From positions 1 to 6,100 of the forward strand of contig CAIYYE010000369.1 in assembly GCA_903930395.1 (NCBI GenBank): 6,100 nt of DNA, in the 5' to 3' direction. Origin of the DNA: an uncultured beta proteobacterium (GTDB taxonomy: Bacteria; Pseudomonadota; Gammaproteobacteria; Burkholderiales; Rhodocyclaceae). The notes beneath the pieces are model-generated. The model searched no databases. It was given only the letters and a program-made list of their open reading frames with translations, and was not told the DNA's origin. The translations under genes were made by a program, and so were the position numbers. This document shows, one piece after another, positions 1 to 5,510 of the stretch. The first letter of the stretch is position 1, and each line of letters starts with the position of its first letter.

Positions 1-725
1 CACCTTGGGCCAATTTGAATACGGCGCAATATCGGCAGCTGTTGTCGGCGCGTAGTGATGTGTCGCAGGTGTCGCCTGGCGTCTTTCAGGAATCCAAGGC
101 AGGGAAGCGGGTCTTCTTTGTCGAGGCACTGGCTGAGGGTGAAACACTGCTCGGCAATATCTTTGTCGCCAGCTTTCAGGACGGAAAACTGGGTGTCGTG
201 GTATCCGATCAGGGTTACCAGGAATTTGCAGAAAACGGCGACCGCTTCGTCGTTCTGGAAAAAGGGCGCCGTTACGAAGTCGAACCCGGATCGCCCGAGT
301 TCCGCGTCATGGAGTTCGCCCGCTACAAGGTGCGGACCGAGGATGGTGAGGCCAAGCCCACGGAGCCTTTGCCCAATCGCCTATCCATGACCGAATTGCT
401 CAGTGAGCATAGCGACAGGGCGCGCGGCGAGCTGCTCTGGCGTATAGGCATACCCGTCTCGGCGCTCATTCTCGCGTTGCTGGCCATTCCGCTCTCCTAT
501 GTCAATCCGCGCGCCGGGCGTTCGGCCAATATGCTGATTGCCGTGCTGATCTATGCCATCTACAGCAATCTGCTATGGGTCGCCCAGGCTTGGGTTGCTC
601 AGGGAAAGCTGTCGTTCTGGATCGGCGTCTGGGTCATTCATGCCATCATGCTGGTGCCGCTTGTGCTGCTCTTCTATCGCCGCATCGCCGTGCGTATGCC
701 ATGGCAGGGGAGGTCCGGTGTTTAA
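1..725 (+). CDS. lptF: LPS export ABC transporter permease LptF (3' part, start outside window)
   Basis: This is the C-terminal part of LptF, an inner-membrane permease subunit of the LptB2FG complex that extracts lipopolysaccharide and feeds it to the periplasmic LptC/LptA bridge. The frame is open from base 3 (Pro-Trp-Ala-Asn, then Leu-Asn-Thr-Ala); the TTG at 15 is internal, not a start. About 240 residues are present against roughly 360 for the family, so about a third is missing upstream. The first ~135 residues form most of the periplasmic beta-jellyroll domain (VFFVEAL, GKLGVVVSDQG, FRVMEFARY). Three hydrophobic helices follow, at about 435-503, 522-593 and 615-677, matching TM4-TM6, with the family-typical loop IPLSYVNPRAGRS between the first two. 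The gene overlaps lptG by 8 bases, which indicates one operon. It could only be confused with LptG, but the true LptG follows directly. Confidence 0.93.
   Translation, partial: PWANLNTAQYRQLLSARSDVSQVSPGVFQESKAGKRVFFVEALAEGETLLGNIFVASFQDGKLGVVVSDQGYQEFAENGDRFVVLEKGRRYEVEPGSPEFRVMEFARYKVRTEDGEAKPTEPLPNRLSMTELLSEHSDRARGELLWRIGIPVSALILALLAIPLSYVNPRAGRSANMLIAVLIYAIYSNLLWVAQAWVAQGKLSFWIGVWVIHAIMLVPLVLLFYRRIAVRMPWQGRSGV
706..713 (+). promoter_or_regulatory. Ribosome-binding site of lptG
   Basis: AGGGGAGG lies inside the end of lptF, 4 bases before the GTG at 718. It fixes the lptG start at this GTG, even though the lptG frame is open much further upstream (at least from 553) within lptF. Confidence 0.75.
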
Positions 726-1803
726 GCTCAATACCCATCAGCGCTACCTCATTCGGGAAGTCCTCGCCGCCGTATTCCTTGTCCTGCTCGCTTTTCTGGT
801 TCTGTTCAGCTTTTTCAATTTTGTAGACGAACTGCGCAACGTCGGGCGGGCCGACTATACGGCAGGCCGTGCCGCATTGTTCGTCGCCCTCGGCTTGCCC
901 GGACTCGTCTATGAACTGATTCCGATTGCTGCGCTGATTGGTACCCTGTACGCCTTGTCCACGCTGGCCCGGCATTCCGAATTGACTGTGTTGCGGGCCT
1001 CCGGCCTGGCCACCTCGGACCTGCTGATCACCTTGTTTCGCGCCGCAGTCTTGCTCGCCCTGCTGACCTTTGTTTTTGGCGAGGTGCTGGTGCCCTTCAG
1101 TGAGCGGCTTGCCCAGGACATCAAGGCCAGGGCATTGAGCAAGGTGGTGGCTCGCGGTGGCCTGGAAAGCGGCTTGTGGATCAAGGATGGGCGCAGTTTC
1201 ATCAATATTCGCAAGGCAAAACCCGATGCCACGCTTGAGGGCGTGCGCATCTACCGGTTTACGGCAGAAAATACGCTGGAGTCGGTGACCGATGCCGAGG
1301 AGGCAAGCTTCCAGTTGCCTGACCACTGGCTGTTGAAAAAGGTGGTCAAAACCATCCTCGAGGCAGACAGCTCGCGTGTCGAATCCAGCGAGGAGGTCGA
1401 GTGGCATTCTGCGGTCAATCCCGATCTCCTGTCCATTTTGACCGTGGCGCCGGAACGGATGTCGCTTTATGGCCTGTACAACTACAACCGGCATCTCGTT
1501 GAAAACAAGCAGAAGGCCGAGCGTTATCAGATTGCCCTCTGGAAAAAGCTGGTCTATCCGCTGACTGCGCTCGTCATGGTCGCCCTGGCACTGCCCTTCG
1601 GCTACTCGCATGACCGGGTTGGCGGTGTCAGTCTGAAGATATTTGCCGGGGTCATGCTGGGCATACTCTTCTATGCGCTGAACGGTCTCTTCTCGAATCT
1701 TGGCGTGATCAACTCCTGGCCACCATTCGCCAGTGCGACGGCGCCTGCGGCGCTGTTCCTGGTGACTGCGATGGGTATGCTGTGGTGGGTCGAGCGTCGC
1801 TAA
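718..1803 (+). CDS. lptG: LPS export ABC transporter permease LptG
   Basis: LptG is the second permease of the LptB2FG lipopolysaccharide exporter in the inner membrane. From the GTG at 718 the protein is 361 residues, essentially the family length (E. coli LptG is 360). The start NTHQRYLIREVL resembles known LptG N-termini, where a short cytoplasmic segment leads into TM1. Predicted helices are at residues ~14-34, 52-80, 101-125, 275-297, 305-328 and 338-358. The ~150-residue periplasmic jellyroll domain lies between TM3 and TM4 (for example GLWIKDGRSFINI and LEGVRIYRF). The segment RHSELTVLRASG at 85-96 is the cytoplasmic coupling region expected to contact the LptB ATPase. The 8-base overlap with lptF implies translational coupling and equal subunit amounts. 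The stop codon TAA overlaps the stop of the convergent RDD gene. Confidence 0.95.
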   Translation: MFKLNTHQRYLIREVLAAVFLVLLAFLVLFSFFNFVDELRNVGRADYTAGRAALFVALGLPGLVYELIPIAALIGTLYALSTLARHSELTVLRASGLATSDLLITLFRAAVLLALLTFVFGEVLVPFSERLAQDIKARALSKVVARGGLESGLWIKDGRSFINIRKAKPDATLEGVRIYRFTAENTLESVTDAEEASFQLPDHWLLKKVVKTILEADSSRVESSEEVEWHSAVNPDLLSILTVAPERMSLYGLYNYNRHLVENKQKAERYQIALWKKLVYPLTALVMVALALPFGYSHDRVGGVSLKIFAGVMLGILFYALNGLFSNLGVINSWPPFASATAPAALFLVTAMGMLWWVERR

Positions 1804-2216
1804 TCGCTGATGCTGACAATCCGGGTTCCGGCAACTCGGTCATGCAGGAATTGACCATCCTTGTCGAACAGCGCCCAGAAAATGCCAACCCCGAACAACA
1901 GGATGCTCGGCCATGCGCAGAGGTAGCGCAGTACGGCTTGCAGGGGTCGCAGCGCCGTGCCCTCTGCCGACATGATGCGAAGTTTCCATGTCTTCATCGG
2001 CAGCGTTTGGCCGCCATTCAGCCAGCACCAGACAAAGTAGGCCAGCAACAGCAGCAAAACGTGCAGCCAGAGCATTCGCGGCGATAGCTCGAGATGGAAT
2101 CCCGAGAGGACAATTTGCGGCAACAGAAAGCCGATCAGCAGGATGGAAAAAACGACCAGACTTTCATACAGCAGGCAGACCAGGCGACGCCTGATGCCAG
2201 GGAGTGTGGTCGGCAT
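1800..2216 (-). CDS. RDD family membrane protein
   Basis: A 138-residue inner-membrane protein of the RDD family. The function of most members is unknown; some have been linked to ion transport or stress. The N-terminal motif is GIRRRLVCLLYESL at residues 7-20, where Glu18 stands in the place of the first Asp of the name motif. The second signature GGQTLPMKTWKLR (68-80) and the C-terminal signature FDKDGQFLHDRVAGTR (117-132) are both clear. Three hydrophobic segments lie at about 15-36, 48-66 and 97-117. The start ATG shares one base with the upstream TGA (TGATG), and no Shine-Dalgarno is visible, so translation probably depends on reinitiation after the DUF3106 gene. It is the last gene of the minus-strand cluster and runs head-on into lptG. 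Family assignment is secure; its role in this operon is not known. Confidence 0.87.
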   Translation of the reverse strand: MPTTLPGIRRRLVCLLYESLVVFSILLIGFLLPQIVLSGFHLELSPRMLWLHVLLLLLAYFVWCWLNGGQTLPMKTWKLRIMSAEGTALRPLQAVLRYLCAWPSILLFGVGIFWALFDKDGQFLHDRVAGTRIVSISD

Positions 2217-2761
2217 CAGTGCTTGCTTATATCGGCAGGGGCAGGCGTCGGGCTGGCCGAGCCTTCTGCTATCGTCGCGGTTTCGGCCGGGCTTGCCGGC
2301 TCAGCCGGCGGCGTCAGCAATTTGGATGATTTGCCACCTTCGCGCAGTCGCTGCTGCTGCTCGGGCGGCAGATTCGTGTAGGCGTCCCATTTTTGCTTGA
2401 CGACCTGCTTTTGCTCGGGCGGTAACTGATTGAAATCCTTGTACGAATTTCTGACCTTGGCACGTTGTTCCGGCGTCAGATTGGCCCATTCGTGCATGCG
2501 GTCCTGCATGCGCTTCTGCTCATCCGGCTTCATGTTCGGGTAGCGTTCAACGATACCCAGCCATTTTTTTCGACGAATATTCTCCATCTTGTCCCAGTCG
2601 CCGGCGAGTGGGGCAAGAATGTTTTTTTGCTGGGGATTCAACTGACTCCAGCCCGGTTGCGGAGGCGTGCCAATGATTGCCGTCGTCGGAGGTTCGATGG
2701 CAATCGCAGCGGTCAGGGCACAACAGAGGATTATTCCTCCGAGGAGTCGTCTTTTAACCAT
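2216..2761 (-). CDS. DUF3106-type exported helical-repeat protein
   Basis: A 181-residue predicted periplasmic protein matching the DUF3106 type. MVKRR plus a hydrophobic core up to about residue 21 forms a Sec signal peptide, probably cut after Ala-Ile-Ala. Two cysteines sit in the signal core but no proper lipobox is present, so a soluble periplasmic form is more likely than a lipoprotein. Residues 41 to ~148 form six units of exactly 18 residues, with Leu/Met at 41, 59, 77, 95, 113 and 131. The best are LTPEQRAKV, LPPEQKQVV and LPPEQQQRL, each starting a charged amphipathic helix. The tail (~150-178) is Pro/Ala/Ser-rich and probably disordered. The LTPEQ pattern recalls the LTxxQ motif of Spy/CpxP-type periplasmic stress proteins, a resemblance of pattern only. 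The first 31 bases overlap the DUF3619 gene, and no Shine-Dalgarno is evident. Confidence 0.85.
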   Translation of the reverse strand: MVKRRLLGGIILCCALTAAIAIEPPTTAIIGTPPQPGWSQLNPQQKNILAPLAGDWDKMENIRRKKWLGIVERYPNMKPDEQKRMQDRMHEWANLTPEQRAKVRNSYKDFNQLPPEQKQVVKQKWDAYTNLPPEQQQRLREGGKSSKLLTPPAEPASPAETATIAEGSASPTPAPADISKH

Positions 2762-3114
2762 TCGAAGAAGTCGTTATCCAGGAAAGCATCGGGCGGAAGG
2801 TCGTCAGTGAGCAGGGCGCTATCGACATCTTGCAGTTCGGTCACGTACTGGACGCTATGCCAGTAAAAGGAAATCCACATGCCGAGCAGCAGTGCGGCCA
2901 CGGCAAGAAACTGCTTGAGGTAGGGAGTATAGGCGCTCATCCGGAAAGATGACGTGCCCGCACCGGCCAGCACCATTTCCGGTGCAGCCTGCTTTTGTCG
3001 TGCCAGCGCCAGGTGGCGGGCAGCCTCCAGTCGCCGCGATGCTGCGGGCTGGATATCCTTCAGTCCATGATTCAGTGCTTGCCGAATCCGATATGCGTAA
3101 CGTTCTTCGTTCAT
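2731..3114 (-). CDS. DUF3619 family single-pass membrane protein (putative sigma regulator)
   Basis: A 127-residue protein of the DUF3619 type, with no known biochemical function. The start is the ATG at 3114, which overlaps the sigma-factor stop as ATGA; an AGAGG lies about 9 bases upstream, and MNEERYAYRIRQALNHG is a credible N-terminus. Residues 1-65 are charged, helical and probably cytoplasmic (IRQALNHGL, RRLEAARHLALARQ). One transmembrane helix follows (about 66-86, QFLAVAALLLGMWISF). An acidic C-terminus ends it (DVDSALLTDDLPPDAFLDNDFFEWL). This layout, directly after a sigma-factor gene, is that of a membrane anti-sigma factor such as RseA or CnrY. However, it has no cysteine at all, so it is not a zinc-binding (ZAS) anti-sigma, and the anti-sigma role is only inferred from context and topology. 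Confidence 0.83.
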   Translation of the reverse strand: MNEERYAYRIRQALNHGLKDIQPAASRRLEAARHLALARQKQAAPEMVLAGAGTSSFRMSAYTPYLKQFLAVAALLLGMWISFYWHSVQYVTELQDVDSALLTDDLPPDAFLDNDFFEWLKDDSSEE

Positions 3115-3674
3115 AGTTTTATGCCTCTTGCCGACAGGGCGGCTGCCAGCGCATGAGTGGCGCGCGAGCAATGGGTTTTGACGCTGCCTTCTGAGCAGCC
3201 CATCGCCGCTGCGGTTTCAGCGACGTCCATGTCTTCCCAATAACGCATGAGGAAGGCTTCCCGTTGACGTGCCGGCAGCTTTTTTATTTCGTCTTCGATC
3301 AGATTCAGCGTCTGGGCTTGTTGCAGCATGCTTTCCGGTGTTTTCGGCCCGGCATCGTTTTCATCGGCAGCGAGGGTTTCCAGTGGATCGTAGTCCTCGT
3401 CGTCGTCCGGTGTGAAGGCTGAAAGCAGGGTGGTCCACATCGAGCGGACCTTGCTCCGCCGGTAGTAGTCGCGGATGGTGTTCTGCAGGATGCGCTGGAA
3501 GAGCATCGGATACTCTTCATCGGGCCGGTCCCCATATTTTTCGGCCAGCTTGAGCATCGCATCCTGGACGATGTCCAGCGCAGCGTCTTCGTCGTGCACG
3601 GCAAACATCGCCTGTTTGAAGGCGCGGCGCTCGATGGATTCAAGAAAGCTGGCGAGTTGTTGGGGTGATGACAG
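3111..3674 (-). CDS. RNA polymerase sigma factor, sigma-70/ECF type, probable CTG start
   Basis: A cytoplasmic sigma factor that would direct RNA polymerase to alternative promoters. From the CTG at 3674 it has 187 residues. Region 2 spans about 15-75, including DIVQDAMLKLAEKYG and the -10-recognition helix FQRILQNTIRDYYRR. A long acidic linker (DDDEDYDPLE) covers about 89-120. Region 4 covers about 123-180, with LPARQREAFLMRYWEDM and the helix-turn-helix VAETAAAMGCSEGSVKTH. The first ATG in frame is at 3608, but that would cut off FLESIERRAFKQA, which reads as the first helix of region 2. No ATG, GTG or TTG exists between 3608 and the upstream stop at 3786-3788. CTG at 3674 has GGAAGAG 6 bases before it and follows a TATAAT box, so I prefer it. 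Standard gene callers would report 3111-3608 (165 residues). The stop overlaps the DUF3619 start. Confidence 0.85.
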   Translation of the reverse strand: MSSPQQLASFLESIERRAFKQAMFAVHDEDAALDIVQDAMLKLAEKYGDRPDEEYPMLFQRILQNTIRDYYRRSKVRSMWTTLLSAFTPDDDEDYDPLETLAADENDAGPKTPESMLQQAQTLNLIEDEIKKLPARQREAFLMRYWEDMDVAETAAAMGCSEGSVKTHCSRATHALAAALSARGIKL

Positions 3675-3680
3675 GGTCGT

Positions 3681-3687
3681 CTCTTCC
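3681..3687 (-). promoter_or_regulatory. Ribosome-binding site pointing to a CTG start of the sigma gene
   Basis: GGAAGAG on the minus strand, followed by ACGACC and then CTG. This is the only strong Shine-Dalgarno in the leader. Its spacing suits the CTG at 3674 and not the ATG at 3608, which has only a weak AGG nearby. Confidence 0.55.
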
Positions 3688-3701
3688 GAAAGTTCTTGAG
3701 C

Positions 3702-3730
3702 ATTATAGGGATATGCCGGGAAACCTTGAC
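3702..3730 (-). promoter_or_regulatory. Candidate promoter of the sigma-factor operon
   Basis: A perfect TATAAT (-10) reads on the minus strand at 3707-3702. The hexamer 17 bases upstream is GTCAAG, a poor -35, so the promoter may be weak, activator-dependent or read partly by another sigma. Transcription would begin near 3695-3697, leaving a leader of about 21 to 23 bases that contains the GGAAGAG site and ends at the CTG. The compact fit of box, leader and start is the main support. Confidence 0.5.
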
Positions 3731-3754
3731 CGAAAATGGTCGGTCGATTAAGGT
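3723..3754. repeat. Imperfect inverted repeat in the divergent promoter region
   Basis: The left arm ACCTTGACCG (3723-3732) is matched by CGGTC (3741-3745) and AAGGT (3750-3754), with a 4-base GATT interruption in the right arm. The centre is AAAATGGT. The element covers the -35 zone of the minus-strand promoter and the whole candidate ilv promoter, so it could be an operator for a dimeric regulator serving both directions. No known regulator site is recognised. Confidence 0.4.
3726..3754 (+). promoter_or_regulatory. Candidate promoter of the ilvBNC operon
   Basis: TTGACC (3726-3731, five of six consensus bases) is followed after 17 bases by TAAGGT (3749-3754), which keeps the important T, A and final T of a -10 box but is otherwise weak. 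Transcription would start near 3761, about 30 bases before ilvB. It lies inside the inverted repeat and overlaps the -35 zone of the divergent sigma promoter. Confidence 0.35.
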
Positions 3755-3791
3755 TACGCCCTTTTAAGCAATAGCTTTTTTGGGCTCAAGA

Positions 3792-5492
3792 ATGATGATC
3801 AGCGGTGCAGAAATTGTAATCAGGTGCCTGCAAGAAGAAAAGGTCGATTGTGTTTTCGGATACCCCGGTGGTTCCGTTTTGCACATTTACGACGCGCTCT
3901 TCAAGCAGGATCAGGTCAAACACATTCTTGTTCGCCACGAACAGGCAGCTGTTCACGCGGCTGATGCCTATTCGCGCTCCTCGCAGCGCGTCGGTGTCGC
4001 CCTCGTGACATCCGGCCCCGGTGTGACCAACACGGTGACCGGTATTGCCACGGCCTACATGGACTCGATCCCGATGGTCGTGCTGACCGGCCAGGTGCCG
4101 TCTTTCTACATCGGTCAGGATGCTTTCCAGGAGTGCGACACGGTCGGTATCACCCGTCCATGCGTCAAGCACAACTTCCTGGTCAAGGACGTCAAGGATC
4201 TGGCCATCACCATCAAGAAGGCCTTCCACATTGCCTCGACCGGTCGTCCCGGCCCGGTGGTTGTTGATATCCCCAAGGACATCACGGCCCAGATGTGCGA
4301 GTTCGATTATCCGAAAACCATCCAGATGCGCTCCTATAACCCGGTGGTCAAGGGGCATCTTGGGCAGATCAAGAAGGCCGTGCAGATCCTGCAGGAAGCC
4401 AAGCGCCCGATCATCTACACGGGTGGCGGTGTCATCCTCTCCGATGCGGCCGAGCAACTGACCCGTCTGGCGCACAAGCTGAATTTCCCGGTGACAAATA
4501 CCCTGATGGGTCTGGGCGGCTATCCGGCGACCGACAAGCAGTTCGTCGGCATGCTAGGCATGCATGGCACCTTCGAGGCCAACAACGCGATGCACTACGC
4601 CGATGTGATCCTGGCCATCGGCGCCCGCTTTGATGATCGTGTCATCGGCAATCCCGAGCACTTCAGCGAAGAGAAGCGTCGCGTCATCCATATCGATATC
4701 GACCCGTCGTCGATTTCCAAGCGCGTCAAGGTCGATGTGCCCATCGTCGGCAACGTGCCGGACGTGCTTGAAGAAATCATGAAACTGATGGACGGCGGCT
4801 TCAAGACCGATCCCGAGCTTGGCAACTGGTGGAAGCAGATCGACGAATGGCGTGGGCGCGAATCGCTGCGCTACAAGCAATCCGAGCACATCATGCCGCA
4901 GTTCGTCATGGAAAAGCTCTATGAAGTCACCGGCGGCAATGCCTTCGTGACTTCCGACGTCGGCCAGCACCAGATGTTTGCCGCGCAGTACTACAAGTTC
5001 GACAAGCCGCGCCGCTGGATCAACTCTGGCGGTCTGGGCACCATGGGTGTCGGCTTGCCCTACGGCATGGGCGTCCTGATGGCTAACCCGGATGCGCAGG
5101 TCGCCTGCGTCACCGGCGAAGGCTCGATCCAGATGTGTATCCAGGAACTGTCGACCTGCAAGCAGTACGGCTTCCCGATCAAGATCATCAACCTCAACAA
5201 CGGCATGCTCGGCATGGTCCGCCAGTGGCAGGAAATGTTCTATTCCAAGCGCTACTCGCAGTCCTACGTCACCTCGCTGCCCGATTTCGTCAAGCTGGCT
5301 GAAGCCTATGGTCACGTCGGCATGAAGATCGAAAAGCCGGAAGACGTCGAGCCGGCATTGCGCAAGGCCTTTACCGAGCACAAGAATGATCTGGTCTTCA
5401 TGGACTTCATCATCGATCCGGGTGCCAACGTCTTCCCGATGGTGGCGGCCGGTAAGGGCCTGACTGAAATGATCCTCGCTGAAGATCTGTAA
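3792..5492 (+). CDS. ilvB: Acetolactate synthase large (catalytic) subunit
   Basis: The catalytic subunit of acetohydroxyacid synthase (ilvI in enterobacterial naming). With ThDP, Mg2+ and FAD it joins two pyruvates to acetolactate, or pyruvate and 2-oxobutyrate to acetohydroxybutyrate, the first common step to valine, leucine and isoleucine. From the ATG at 3792 it has 566 residues, the normal length. The N-terminal ThDP domain carries FGYPGG (22-27) and the catalytic Glu50 in RHEQAAVHAADAY. The central FAD-linked domain includes IYTGGGV and GARFDDRVIGN (277-287). The C-terminal ThDP domain has the cofactor motif from 442 to NN at 469-470. That motif reads Gly-Glu-Gly (Glu443), not the usual Gly-Asp-Gly. 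The start could also be ATG 3795 or TTG 3780; none has a good Shine-Dalgarno, and MMISGAEIV aligns best with known N-termini. ilvN follows after 18 bases. Biased codon use suggests strong expression. Confidence 0.96.
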   Translation: MMISGAEIVIRCLQEEKVDCVFGYPGGSVLHIYDALFKQDQVKHILVRHEQAAVHAADAYSRSSQRVGVALVTSGPGVTNTVTGIATAYMDSIPMVVLTGQVPSFYIGQDAFQECDTVGITRPCVKHNFLVKDVKDLAITIKKAFHIASTGRPGPVVVDIPKDITAQMCEFDYPKTIQMRSYNPVVKGHLGQIKKAVQILQEAKRPIIYTGGGVILSDAAEQLTRLAHKLNFPVTNTLMGLGGYPATDKQFVGMLGMHGTFEANNAMHYADVILAIGARFDDRVIGNPEHFSEEKRRVIHIDIDPSSISKRVKVDVPIVGNVPDVLEEIMKLMDGGFKTDPELGNWWKQIDEWRGRESLRYKQSEHIMPQFVMEKLYEVTGGNAFVTSDVGQHQMFAAQYYKFDKPRRWINSGGLGTMGVGLPYGMGVLMANPDAQVACVTGEGSIQMCIQELSTCKQYGFPIKIINLNNGMLGMVRQWQEMFYSKRYSQSYVTSLPDFVKLAEAYGHVGMKIEKPEDVEPALRKAFTEHKNDLVFMDFIIDPGANVFPMVAAGKGLTEMILAEDL

Positions 5493-5494
5493 GC

Positions 5495-5503
5495 GGGGAG
5501 AGG
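5495..5503 (+). promoter_or_regulatory. Ribosome-binding site of ilvN
   Basis: GGGGAGAGG sits in the 18-base gap after the ilvB stop, 7 bases before the ATG at 5511. It is a strong site, so IlvN need not rely on translational coupling to ilvB. Confidence 0.8.
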
Positions 5504-5510
5504 AAAAACT

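Noticed and set aside
646..1611. Long open frame (321 codons) on the minus strand across lptG
   Set aside because: It is entirely antisense to a well-supported lptG, has low-complexity Gln/Gly/Arg-rich composition and no recognisable domain. It is a by-product of GC-rich codon use.
1821..1832. Short CCGG-GTT-CCGG palindrome near the lptG/RDD junction as a terminator
   Set aside because: It has a 4-bp stem and no T-run on either strand, and it lies inside the RDD coding region.
3305..3703. Minus-strand frame starting with an ATG at 3703, overlapping the sigma gene
   Set aside because: Its protein is Arg/Pro/Ser-rich with no sigma motifs, while the other frame encodes a full region 2 and region 4. 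It also starts inside the predicted promoter, before the likely transcription start.
3736..3774. Possible ilv leader peptide (12 codons with one Val and two TTA Leu codons) before an AAGC-AATA-GCTT hairpin and six Ts
   Set aside because: There is no ribosome-binding site, the stem is only 4 bp, regulatory codons are few, and the candidate ilv promoter would start transcription after its ATG. It is too weak to call attenuation.
3780..3794. TTG at 3780 as the start of ilvB
   Set aside because: It adds Met-Gly-Ser-Arg, which is not typical of the family, and has no ribosome-binding site. The ATG at 3792 gives the expected N-terminus.
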